Below are positions 53,280-61,905 of a stretch of 64,000 bases of DNA, piece after piece. The stretch spans positions 4,960,001 to 5,024,000 of the forward strand of contig NZ_CP036291.1 in the NCBI RefSeq assembly GCF_007750855.1. Reading direction: 5' to 3'. The position numbers were made by a program, and so were the translations under genes. A model generated the notes under the pieces. That model did not search any database, was not told the origin of the DNA, and saw nothing but the letters and a program-made list of their open reading frames with translations. Source of the stretch: Pirellulimonas nuda (GTDB lineage Bacteria > Planctomycetota > Planctomycetia > Pirellulales > Lacipirellulaceae). Each line of letters opens with the position of its first letter. Position 1 is the first letter of the stretch.

Positions 53280-55081
53280 TGATTACACGCGTCAAGAAAC
53301 TGCTGCGCTGGGACTACATCGCCGTACGGCTGATCCTGCTGTTCGTGCTGCTGTACGTTTCGGAGGTCGGGCTGGCGATCGCGCTCAAGTGGGGCGCCGT
53401 AACGGCCGGCCAAGCCGCTACCGGGGCGCGGGTAGACGTCGACAAGGTCAAGGCGTCGCTGCTGGGCGCCCGGGTGGCGATCGGCCACGTGCAGATCGCC
53501 GACCCGCGGAGCCCGATGAAGAACCTGGTCGAGGCAGACTCGATCGAGCTCGACTTCGACGGCCGCGCCCTGCTGCACGGCAGCGCCACCGCCGACCTGG
53601 GAGTGATCCGCGGCCTGCGGTTCGGGACCGACCGGGTCACTTCGGGCGAGCTCGAGAAATCGGACGGGGCCGACGACCAGTCCGGGCCCGCCGCCCCGTC
53701 GTGGATGGCGGACGCGGCGTCGCAGCGGGCCGCGGCCTGGATGGACGACCTCGAGGGCCGCTTCGCCGAGGACGTGACCGCGCAGTTCGAGTCGGTCCGC
53801 CTGGCCGAGGAGCTGGCCGCCAAGTGGCCCGCCGAGTACGCGTCGCTGGCGGCCGAGGCGCGGCAGATCCAGGGCGAAGTCAAACTGCTCGAACAGCAAG
53901 CCAAAGATGCGCGGCAAAACCCGCTGCGCAATGTCGAGTTCATCCGCGACCTGCCCAGCCGTATCACCGGCTACCAGCAGAAGCTCAAGAGCCTGCGCGG
54001 GCGGATGACCGCCCTGCCTGAATCGGTGCGCGCCGACCGCCAGCGCGTGGCCCAGGCCCGCCAGCACGACGAGGCGCTGCTGCGGGAGAAGCTGAAGGTG
54101 AACAACGCCAACGCACAGCAGCTCACTGACTACCTGCTGGGCGAGCAGATCGGCCAGCCGCTGGCGCAAATGGTGGGTTGGCTGAAGTGGGCGCGGGCGC
54201 TCGCTCCCTCGAAACCGGAGCAGGCCACGACCACCGCGAAGCGGGGCCAAGATGTCCGGTTCGCCGGCTGCCAGGTGCTGCCGAATCTGCTGGTCCGCCG
54301 GCTGGAGCTCGAAGGGGTGGTGCGGGTCGCCGGCCGCTCGGCCGACCTCCGCGGCGTGGTGACGGACTTTACGACGCAGCCCCGGGTGCTCGGGCAGCCG
54401 ATGCGGATCGCCATCGACACGACCGGCGCCCTGCCGATTGTGCTGCGAGGTACCATCGACCGCACGGGCGACTCGCCGCTGGACGAGCTGGTTGCCGAGT
54501 GCGCCACGGTGGCCCTGCCCAAGGCAGACCTGGGCGCCGGTCGCAGGCTGCGGCTCGACGTGGCGCCCTCGACCGCCGCGGTGTCGGTAAGCGTGCGGCT
54601 CGAAGGGGATGCGCTGGACGGCGACATCCAGATCAACCAGCAGCAGGTGCGGATCTCGTCGCGCGTTGACGGCGATTTCGGGCCGGTTTCGGGCCGTGTG
54701 CTGACGGGCGCCGTCGATCAGTCGCTCGGCCGGCTCGACAAGCTGGTGACCCGGGTCACCCTGACGGGGACGCTGGACGAGCCGAAGTGGGAGGTTTGGT
54801 CCACGCTGGGGCCGGCCGTCGCCGAGGCGGTCGACCGGGCCGTGGCCGGCGTGGTGCAGCAGCAGACCGATCGGCTGGCCGGCGAGGCGCAAAAGCAGGT
54901 CGACGCCCAGCTCCAGAAGCTTGATTCCCAGCTAGCAGCGGCCCGCGACAAGGCGACCGCCGCGATCGACGAGCCGGTGAAGAAGCTGGAGCAGTTGGTG
55001 GCCGAAACCACGCAAAAGGCGTTGGGCAACGCCCTGCCGGTGCAGCAGCTTGGCGAGAAGTTCTTCCCGCTCAAGCGGTAG
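53276..55081 (+). CDS. TIGR03545 family protein (AsmA-like envelope protein)
   Basis: A 601-residue protein with one N-terminal membrane helix (YIAVRLILLFVLLYVSEVGLAIAL) and a long periplasmic part. ASLLGARVAIGHVQIADPRSPMKNLVEADSIELDFD resembles AsmA-type repeats of envelope lipid-transport proteins. A coiled coil spans about 195-300 (LAAEARQIQGEVKLLEQQAKDA... RVAQARQHDEALLREKL), and a second lies near the C-terminus (QQTDRLAGEAQKQVDAQLQKLDSQLAAARDKA). It starts at two adjacent ATG codons overlapping the TIGR03546 stop. The pair is conserved; a role in outer membrane lipid traffic is only a guess from the AsmA-like segment. Confidence 0.82.
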   Translation: MMITRVKKLLRWDYIAVRLILLFVLLYVSEVGLAIALKWGAVTAGQAATGARVDVDKVKASLLGARVAIGHVQIADPRSPMKNLVEADSIELDFDGRALLHGSATADLGVIRGLRFGTDRVTSGELEKSDGADDQSGPAAPSWMADAASQRAAAWMDDLEGRFAEDVTAQFESVRLAEELAAKWPAEYASLAAEARQIQGEVKLLEQQAKDARQNPLRNVEFIRDLPSRITGYQQKLKSLRGRMTALPESVRADRQRVAQARQHDEALLREKLKVNNANAQQLTDYLLGEQIGQPLAQMVGWLKWARALAPSKPEQATTTAKRGQDVRFAGCQVLPNLLVRRLELEGVVRVAGRSADLRGVVTDFTTQPRVLGQPMRIAIDTTGALPIVLRGTIDRTGDSPLDELVAECATVALPKADLGAGRRLRLDVAPSTAAVSVSVRLEGDALDGDIQINQQQVRISSRVDGDFGPVSGRVLTGAVDQSLGRLDKLVTRVTLTGTLDEPKWEVWSTLGPAVAEAVDRAVAGVVQQQTDRLAGEAQKQVDAQLQKLDSQLAAARDKATAAIDEPVKKLEQLVAETTQKALGNALPVQQLGEKFFPLKR

Positions 55082-55278
55082 GGCAGGCCTCGACTGTCGA
55101 GCGGCGGAGTCGCGGCGTTGTGCCGGGCAATCCAGTGGCCCAGTCGGTACAGCCACCCGGCAGGCGGGGCCTGCCCCTACCTACGGCGGGTTGCCAATCT
55201 GGGGTTGTGGCGCTAGCTTTAAGGGCTTGGCGGGAGCGTTCCGCCGTCCGGTCTCGCCCGCCCGCTCGGCCCGCCGCC

Positions 55279-56526
55279 ATGCCCAGTCTGACGCCCCCCA
55301 TCACAAGCCGCGTTGTCATCACCGGCATCGGGCTCACGTCGCCCAACGGAAACTCCCTGGCGGAGTACCGGCAGTCGCTGCTGGAAGGCAAGAGCGGGGT
55401 GCGTGAGTACGAGATCCGCTACGTCGGCCAGACCCTGGCCGGGGTGTGCGACTTCGACGAACGCCGCCACCAGGACCGCCGCGACCTGCGGCGCGGAACC
55501 CGCGCCGGCTCGATCAGCATCTACTGCGCCCGCGAGGCGGTCGAGAACTCGGGGCTCGACTGGGAGAACGTTGACCGCTCGCGCGTCGGCATCTACATCG
55601 GCGTGACCGAGCACGGCAACGTCGAGACCGAGAACGAGATCAACGAGATCAAGGGGTACGACTACGACACCTCCGTCTGGTCGCACCACCACAACCCGCG
55701 CACCGTGGCCAACAACCCGGCCGGCGAGGTGACGCTGAACCTGGGGGTGACCGGCCCGCACTACACGATCGGGGCGGCCTGCGCGGCGGGCAACGCCGGC
55801 ATGATCCAGGGCGCCCAGCAGTTGCGCCTGGGCGAGTGCGACGTGGCCGTGTGCGGCGGCGTGTCCGAGAGCATCCACACGTTCGGCATCTTCGCCGGCT
55901 TCGCCAGCCAGGGGGCCCTGGCCGCCCACAGCGAGCCGGCCCGCGCCTCGCGCCCGTTCGACCAAGACCGCAACGGCATCGTGGTGGCCGAGGGGGGCTG
56001 CCTGTACGTGCTAGAGCGTTACGAAGACGCCGTGGCCCGCGGCGCCAAGATCTACGGCGAGATCGCCGGCTACGCGATGAACAGCGACGCCAGCGACTTC
56101 GTGCTCCCCAACCCGGTAGAGCAGGCCCGCTGCATCGAACTGGCGCTCGGCCGGGCGGGGCTCAACGCAGACCAGATCGACATCGTCAGCACCCACGCCA
56201 CCGCGACCCCCAGCGGCGACATCCAAGAGTGCACCGCGCTGCGGCAGGTGTTCGGCGAGAGCAAGACGACGCACATCAACAACACCAAGAGCTTCATCGG
56301 CCACGCGATGGGCGCGGCGGGCGCGCTGGAGCTGGCCGGCAACCTGCCGGCGTTCGACGACGGCGTCTGCCACCCCACGATCAACGTCGACAAACTCGAC
56401 CCCGCGTGCGACCTGCCGGGCCTGGCAATTAACGAGTCGCGAGAAACAGGCGGCGTAAACGCGATCCTCAACAACTCGTTCGGCATGCTGGGGATCAACT
56501 CGGTGCTGATCGTGACCAAGGTTTGA
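55279..56526 (+). CDS. beta-ketoacyl-ACP synthase (FabF/KAS-like)
   Basis: A 415-residue thiolase-fold enzyme. The catalytic triad is C168 (IGAACAAGNAGM), H306 (STHATATPSGD) and H342 (FIGHAMGAAGALE), the complete KAS II set. RPFDQDRNGIVVAEGG and the final NNSFGMLGINSVLI are typical. It condenses malonyl-ACP with an acyl chain. The 200 bp upstream hold a GGCAGG/CCTGCC hairpin at 55159-55175 but no other gene. A dedicated ACP gene and a phytoene-desaturase-like gene follow in the same direction, which suggests a specialised lipid rather than general fatty acid synthesis. Confidence 0.92.
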   Translation: MPSLTPPITSRVVITGIGLTSPNGNSLAEYRQSLLEGKSGVREYEIRYVGQTLAGVCDFDERRHQDRRDLRRGTRAGSISIYCAREAVENSGLDWENVDRSRVGIYIGVTEHGNVETENEINEIKGYDYDTSVWSHHHNPRTVANNPAGEVTLNLGVTGPHYTIGAACAAGNAGMIQGAQQLRLGECDVAVCGGVSESIHTFGIFAGFASQGALAAHSEPARASRPFDQDRNGIVVAEGGCLYVLERYEDAVARGAKIYGEIAGYAMNSDASDFVLPNPVEQARCIELALGRAGLNADQIDIVSTHATATPSGDIQECTALRQVFGESKTTHINNTKSFIGHAMGAAGALELAGNLPAFDDGVCHPTINVDKLDPACDLPGLAINESRETGGVNAILNNSFGMLGINSVLIVTKV

Positions 56527-56669
56527 CGGTAAAGCCCACGAGTCGCGCGAAAGAAGCGGATTCTGGTAGAAGCACACGAGTTGCATTCAAAGTTCTGGTA
56601 TTAACCAAGTAACACTTGCGTGACCGCCCATCATCCGATTGATTCGTGGGCAAACTTTCAGGAAGTAGA

Positions 56670-56930
56670 ATGACCCCCCAAGATATCCGTGAAGAAATCC
56701 TCGACATCCTCTCCGACATCGCCCCGGACGACGACCTGTCGGAGTTGCAAGACGACAAGAGCTTCCGCGAGCAGATGGAGCTCGACTCGATGGACTTTCT
56801 CGACATCGTGATGGAGCTGCGCAAGCGCCACCGCATCCAGATCCCGGAAGAGGACTACCCCAACCTCGCCAGCATGAACAGCACGGTGGAGTACCTCGAG
56901 CCGCGGATGAAGGACATCCAGAAGGTGTGA
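56670..56930 (+). CDS. acyl carrier protein
   Basis: An 86-residue acidic four-helix carrier. The phosphopantetheine attachment serine is S40 in ELDSMDFLDIV. An AGGA ribosome-binding site lies six bases before the ATG at 56670, which gives a family-length protein; an in-frame ATG at 56646 is less likely. The attachment motif is ELDSMD rather than the DLGADSLD of general fatty acid ACPs, consistent with a dedicated partner of the neighbouring ketosynthase. Confidence 0.92.
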   Translation: MTPQDIREEILDILSDIAPDDDLSELQDDKSFREQMELDSMDFLDIVMELRKRHRIQIPEEDYPNLASMNSTVEYLEPRMKDIQKV

Positions 56931-56935
56931 TTTGG

Positions 56936-57029
56936 CCCGTTGTCAGTGGCCCGTTGTCAGTGGCGCTTCGAATAGTGACGAGCCACGTGCTTCAAACGAC
57001 CGACAACTGGCAACTGGCAACGGACAGTT
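56936..57029. repeat. inverted heptanucleotide arrays between the ACP and oxidoreductase genes
   Basis: Left: CCCGTTG, TCAGTGG, CCCGTTG, TCAGTGG (56936-56963). Right: GACAACT, GGCAACT, GGCAACG, GACAGTT (57002-57029), the complementary type, ending three bases before the ATG at 57033. The array therefore occupies the leader and ribosome-binding region of the oxidoreductase gene. Confidence 0.9.
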
Positions 57030-57032
57030 AAA

Positions 57033-58412
57033 ATGTACGACACCCTCATCATCGGCGCCGGGATGAGCGGGCTGGCGGCCGGCATCCGGCTGGCGTACTA
57101 CGACCAGAAGGTGTGCATCGTTGAAAAGCACTGGACCATCGGTGGCCTGAACAGCTTCTACCGGCTCCGCGGCCGCGACTACGACGTCGGCCTGCACGCC
57201 CTCACCAACATCACGCCCAAGGGCGCCAAGAAGGGGCCGCTGGCCCGCCTGCTGCGGCAGCTCCGCTTCTCGTGGGACGACTTCGCGATCGCCCCGCAGA
57301 TCGGCTCGCAGGTGGTCTTCCCCGGCCGCAGGCTGGGGTTCGACAACAACCCGCAATTGCTCCACGCCGAGGTGGCCCGCGAGTTCCCCCAACAGGCCGA
57401 CGCGTTCGGCCGGCTGCTCGACTCGATCGTCGACTACGACGACCTGACCGACGAGCACCAGCAGCTCTCGGCCCGCGAGGTGGTGGGTTCGATCCTTACC
57501 GACCCGGTGCTGGTAGAGATGCTCTTCTGCCCGCTGATGTTCTACGGCTCGGCCCGCGAGCACGACATGGACTGGGGCCAGTTCTGCATCATGTTCCGCA
57601 GCATCTTCCTCGAGGGGCTCGGCCGGCCCCACGCCGGCGTGCGGCTGATCCTGAAGAACCTGGTGAAGAAGTACCGCGCTCTGGGCGGCGAGCTCAAGCT
57701 CCGCGCGGGGGTGCGTAACCTGCACGTCGAGGATGGGCGGGTGGTGGGGGTAGAGCTAGAAGACGGGCAGCAGATCGAGGCCGCCCGCGTGCTCTCCTCC
57801 GCCGGGTGGTGCGAGACGATGCGGATGTGCGACGACGGCCAGCCGGTGGTCGGCGCCCGCCGGCCGGGGCAGCTCAGCTTCTGCGAGACCATCTCAACGC
57901 TGGACGTCCAGCCGAAGGCGCTGGGCTACGACCGCACCATCACGTTCTTCAACGACCACGACCGCTTTGATTGGTCGGCGCCGCAGACCCCCTGCGACCT
58001 CCGCAGCGGCGTGATCTGCAGCCCCAACAACTTCCTCTACGAGAAGGCCCTGGACGAAGGGGTGATGCGGGTCACGGTGCTGGCCGACTTCGGCCACTGG
58101 AGCGGGCTAGACGAAGCGGCCTACCGCCGAGAAAAGGCCCGCTGGTACGACCGCATTGTTGATTCCGCGGTGCGGTTTGTGCCGGACTACCGCCCCCGGG
58201 TGATCGAGACCGACATGTTCACGCCCACCACGCTGGTGCGGTTCACGGGGCACGAGAACGGGGCCATCTACGGGGCGCCCCAGAAGCAGCTCGACGGCGC
58301 CACGCACCTTGAGAACCTGTTCATCTGCGGCACCGACCAGGGGTTTGTCGGCATCGTGGGGGCCATCATGAGCGGCATCGGCATGGCCAACCGGCACTGC
58401 CTGACCGCGTAA
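57033..58412 (+). CDS. phytoene desaturase-like FAD-dependent oxidoreductase
   Basis: A 459-residue flavoprotein. The N-terminal dinucleotide-binding motif GAGMSGLAAGIRLAYYDQKVCIVEKHW fits GxGxxGxxx-x19-E. GGLNSFYRLRGRDYDVGLHALTN matches the second conserved segment of the CrtI/carotenoid isomerase group, and the C-terminal FICGTDQGFVGIVGAIMSGIGMANR matches the FAD-closing motif. It would desaturate, isomerise or reduce a long-chain substrate. Next to a ketosynthase and an ACP, an acyl chain is the likely substrate. No ribosome-binding site is evident because a repeat array occupies the leader. Confidence 0.88.
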   Translation: MYDTLIIGAGMSGLAAGIRLAYYDQKVCIVEKHWTIGGLNSFYRLRGRDYDVGLHALTNITPKGAKKGPLARLLRQLRFSWDDFAIAPQIGSQVVFPGRRLGFDNNPQLLHAEVAREFPQQADAFGRLLDSIVDYDDLTDEHQQLSAREVVGSILTDPVLVEMLFCPLMFYGSAREHDMDWGQFCIMFRSIFLEGLGRPHAGVRLILKNLVKKYRALGGELKLRAGVRNLHVEDGRVVGVELEDGQQIEAARVLSSAGWCETMRMCDDGQPVVGARRPGQLSFCETISTLDVQPKALGYDRTITFFNDHDRFDWSAPQTPCDLRSGVICSPNNFLYEKALDEGVMRVTVLADFGHWSGLDEAAYRREKARWYDRIVDSAVRFVPDYRPRVIETDMFTPTTLVRFTGHENGAIYGAPQKQLDGATHLENLFICGTDQGFVGIVGAIMSGIGMANRHCLTA

Positions 58413-58610
58413 CTCTGCCCCGCCGAGCCCCCCAAGCTGGCGATTTGACGAAAAGAGTGCGCATTTTCGCGGCTAGCCCGAGCGGCCGTTTCATGTCATT
58501 TCTAGTAGGAAGTCGCGGCGATGCGCATCCTTCCGCCCCGCCCTCGGCTACACTGACGCCTCCAGGCGCCGATGCGACTCCAACCCAATGTCCGTCACCT
58601 ACCGAACGAC

Positions 58611-60536
58611 ATGACCGCACCACCACTCGACGACCGCCAGAAGATCCCCACCCAGGTCTACCGCCACGCCGCGGAGGCCAGCCGCGCGGTGGCGGAGCAG
58701 ATCGCGGCGCTGATCCGCGAACGCGCCTCCCAAGGACGCGCCTGCGTGCTGGGGCTGGCCACCGGCAGCACCCCGACCGGCGTCTACGCAGAACTGGTGC
58801 GGATGCACCAAGACGAAGGGCTCAGCTTCCAGAACGTGGTCACGTTCAACCTGGACGAGTACTTCCCGATGCAGCCCGAGGGGCTGCAGAGCTACGTCCG
58901 CTTCATGCGGGAGCACCTGTTCGACCACGTAGACATCCTGGCCGAGAACGCCCACGTCCCCGACGGCGCGCTCGACGAGCGCGAGGTCGCCGAGTACTGC
59001 CGGCAGTACGAGGCCAAGATCGCGGCCGCCGGGGGAGTCGACCTCCAACTGCTGGGCGTCGGCCGCACCGGCCACATCGGCTTCAACGAGCCCGGCTCCG
59101 GAAAGACGAGCCGGACCCGCCTGATCACGCTCGACCGGGTCACCCGCCGCGACGCCGCGAGCGACTTCTTCGGCGAAGAGAACGTCCCGCAGCGGGCCAT
59201 CACGATGGGCGTGGGCACCATCCTCGACGCGCGTCAGGTGGTGCTGATGGCGTTCGGCGAGGGGAAGGCGGGCATCGTCAAGCAAGCGGTCGAGGGGCCG
59301 ATCTCTACGATCGTCGCCGCCAGCTTCTTGCAGGAACACCCCAACGCGCAGTTCGTGCTAGACGAGGCCGCGGCCGACGCGCTCACCATCCGCCGCGAGC
59401 CGTGGTTGGTCGAAGGGGTCGAGTGGGACGAGGCGATGGTCCGCAAGGCCGTCATCTGGCTCGCCCAGAAGCTCCAGAAGCCGCTGCTGAAGCTCACGAC
59501 CGAAGACTACAACGAAGAGGGGCTGCAGGACCTGCTCGCCAGCCACGGCCCGGCCTACGACCTGAACCTGCGTGTGTTCCGCGGGCTGCAGGCCACCATC
59601 ACCGGCTGGCCGGGCGGCAAGCCGGACCACGCCAAGCAGCCGGGCGACCGCCCGCAGCCGGGCGACCACATCTTCCCGAAGCGCGTGCTGATCTTCTCGC
59701 CCCACCCAGACGACGACGTGATCAGCATGGGGGGCACCCTGATCCGCTTGGTCGACCAGGGGCACGAGGTGCACGTCGCCTACCAGACCTCGGGCAACAT
59801 CGCGGTGTTCGACGACGACGCGGCCCGCTTCGCCGAGTTCGTCGGCGAGTACAACCAGCGGTTCGGCATCGACCCGGAGAGCTCCGCCAAGCTGGGCGCC
59901 CAGATCGACGAGTCGCTCCGCGGCAAGCGGCCCGGTCAGGTCGACAGCGACGAGGTGCAGTTCATTAAGGGGCTCATCCGCCGCACCGAGGCCCGGGCCG
60001 CCACGCGTTGCTGCGGCGTGCCGGCGGAGCGCCTGCACTTTACAGACATGCCCTTCTACGAGACGGGCCGCGTGCGCAAGAAGCCGCTGAGCGAAGAGGA
60101 CATCCAGATCACGGTCGACCTGCTGCGCGAGGTAAAGCCCCACCAGGTTTACGCCGCGGGCGACCTCTCCGACCCGCACGGCACGCACCGCGTGTGCCTG
60201 ACGGCGGTGCTCGAGGCGTGCCGGCGCTTGGCGGACGACGACTGGTACGCCGACTGCCAGGTGTGGCTGTACCGCGGCGCGTGGCAGGAGTGGGGGCCCC
60301 ACCAGATCGAGATGGCCGTCCCCATCAGCCCCGCCGAGCTGCTCCGCAAGCGGGTGGCGATCTTCAAGCACGAGTCGCAGAAGGACAAAGCGCTCTTCCC
60401 CGGCCCCGACCCGCGCGAGTTCTGGCAACGGGCCGAAGACCGCAACCACGGCACCGCGATCCTGTACGACAAGCTGGGGCTGGCCGAGTACGAAGCGATC
60501 GAGGGGTTTGTGCGTTGGAAGGGAGAGTCGCTGTAG
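58611..60536 (+). CDS. NagB-like glucosamine-6-phosphate deaminase fused to an LmbE/PIG-L deacetylase
   Basis: A 641-residue two-domain protein. The N-terminal NagB domain (about 15-275) holds LGLATGSTPTGVYAEL, FNLDEYF (catalytic Asp region) and GVGRTGHIGFNEPG. The C-terminal LmbE-like domain holds the zinc motif SPHPDDD (364-370) and DPHGTHR near residue 520. The fusion would couple N-deacetylation with deamination and isomerisation of an amino sugar phosphate. I know this combination from Bacteroidetes and planctomycetes as a 'glucosamine-6-phosphate deaminase-like' protein. An upstream in-frame ATG at 58572 is possible; neither start has a clear ribosome-binding site. Confidence 0.9.
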   Translation: MTAPPLDDRQKIPTQVYRHAAEASRAVAEQIAALIRERASQGRACVLGLATGSTPTGVYAELVRMHQDEGLSFQNVVTFNLDEYFPMQPEGLQSYVRFMREHLFDHVDILAENAHVPDGALDEREVAEYCRQYEAKIAAAGGVDLQLLGVGRTGHIGFNEPGSGKTSRTRLITLDRVTRRDAASDFFGEENVPQRAITMGVGTILDARQVVLMAFGEGKAGIVKQAVEGPISTIVAASFLQEHPNAQFVLDEAAADALTIRREPWLVEGVEWDEAMVRKAVIWLAQKLQKPLLKLTTEDYNEEGLQDLLASHGPAYDLNLRVFRGLQATITGWPGGKPDHAKQPGDRPQPGDHIFPKRVLIFSPHPDDDVISMGGTLIRLVDQGHEVHVAYQTSGNIAVFDDDAARFAEFVGEYNQRFGIDPESSAKLGAQIDESLRGKRPGQVDSDEVQFIKGLIRRTEARAATRCCGVPAERLHFTDMPFYETGRVRKKPLSEEDIQITVDLLREVKPHQVYAAGDLSDPHGTHRVCLTAVLEACRRLADDDWYADCQVWLYRGAWQEWGPHQIEMAVPISPAELLRKRVAIFKHESQKDKALFPGPDPREFWQRAEDRNHGTAILYDKLGLAEYEAIEGFVRWKGESL

Positions 60537-60542
60537 CGATTG

Positions 60543-60667
60543 GCTTTCAGCTCTCAGCTAAGAAGAGCCCAACGAGGACGATTTGGGGACTGGACCATTC
60601 GATCGCTTTGACCCACTCGAGGCTTCAACTATCCCCTTTGCTGAAAGCTGATCGCTGACAGCTTTTT
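60543..60667. repeat. inverted heptanucleotide arrays between the nagB-lmbE gene and rnpB
   Basis: Left: GCTTTCA, GCTCTCA, GCTAAGA (60543-60563). Right: GCTGAAA, GCTGATC, GCTGACA, GCTTTTT (60640-60667). The last unit's T-run on the plus strand could make this a terminator for the upstream gene. Confidence 0.85.
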
Positions 60668-60672
60668 AGAAT

Positions 60673-61145
<473 letters not shown>

Positions 61146-61306
61146 AAGTAGCGATTATACCCGAAAATCCGGCCGGCCGCCGCCGCCCGGGGCGTGTGCG
61201 GCGCCGCGGGCGAGTTGACTGCTTTCCACGACGTTCCTAGAGTGGAAACTAGTCGTTCGTCTGCCCAACCCATTTTATTCCAACTCTCTCAAAGCGAGGG
61301 ACAGCC

Positions 61307-61774
61307 ATGTATGGCGAGCTGATTCCGCTAGGCGGCGGCGACCCCATCCCGCTTATCAAGAAGAAACTGCTGATCGGTCGCCGCGAGAGCTGCGATATCG
61401 TGCTGCGCTTCGCCAACGTGTCGGCCCACCACTGCGAGCTGTCCATCGACAGCGGCTACTGGTACATCCGCGACCTGCAGAGCCGCAACGGCGTGAAGAT
61501 CAACGACGTGCGGGTGCAGGAGCGGCGCCTCGACTCGGGGGACTCCCTATCGGTCGCCAAGCACCACTACCGCATCGAGTACTCGCCCGCCGACCTGGGC
61601 GCGGTCGGCCCGCCGCCGTCGGACAACCTGGCGCAAGAGGTCATGCGCAAGAGCCTGCTGGAACGCGCCGGGCTCGAGAACACCCGGCGACAGACAGAGC
61701 CGATGACCTCCAAGCGGTACGACCCGAACAACATGAAGGCCGGCCAGATCGACCTGCCCGACAAGCCGGTCTAG
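61307..61774 (+). CDS. FHA-domain protein
   Basis: A 155-residue protein whose first 95 residues are a forkhead-associated domain: GRRESCDIVL (G24-R25), VSAHHCEL (S39, H41) and SRNGVKIN (N61-G62) are the conserved phosphothreonine-binding positions. The C-terminal 60 residues look disordered (RRQTEPMTSKRYDPNNMKAGQ) and contain threonines that could be phosphorylated. It probably reads Ser/Thr kinase signals, abundant in planctomycetes; no kinase gene is adjacent. Confidence 0.9.
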   Translation: MYGELIPLGGGDPIPLIKKKLLIGRRESCDIVLRFANVSAHHCELSIDSGYWYIRDLQSRNGVKINDVRVQERRLDSGDSLSVAKHHYRIEYSPADLGAVGPPPSDNLAQEVMRKSLLERAGLENTRRQTEPMTSKRYDPNNMKAGQIDLPDKPV

Positions 61775-61815
61775 GCCGGCGCGCGGATACCAGCGAGCCA
61801 GGGCTTCGGCCCAAG

Positions 61816-61880
61816 GAGCCGGAAGCGTCAGCGCCCGGAGGACGCAAGCTCGATCCTCCGGCCGCTGACGCTTCCGGCTC
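61816..61880. repeat. 27-bp inverted repeat with one mismatch, 11-bp loop
   Basis: Arms at 61816-61842 and 61854-61880, the left starting GAGCCGGAAGCGTCAGCG. It sits between the FHA gene and rsgA. It forms a very stable hairpin without a T-run; it may be a terminator or a dispersed repeat. Confidence 0.85.
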
Positions 61881-61905
61881 TCGTTTCTAAGGCGGGCGAA
61901 GATGC

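Noticed and set aside
53201..54892. Open frame of about 563 codons on the minus strand
   Set aside because: Antisense to the TIGR03545 gene; Arg/His/Gly/Leu-rich shadow without domains.
58445..59968. Frame of about 507 codons overlapping the NagB-LmbE gene
   Set aside because: Arg/Gly/Pro-rich shadow in another phase of a gene with clear catalytic motifs.
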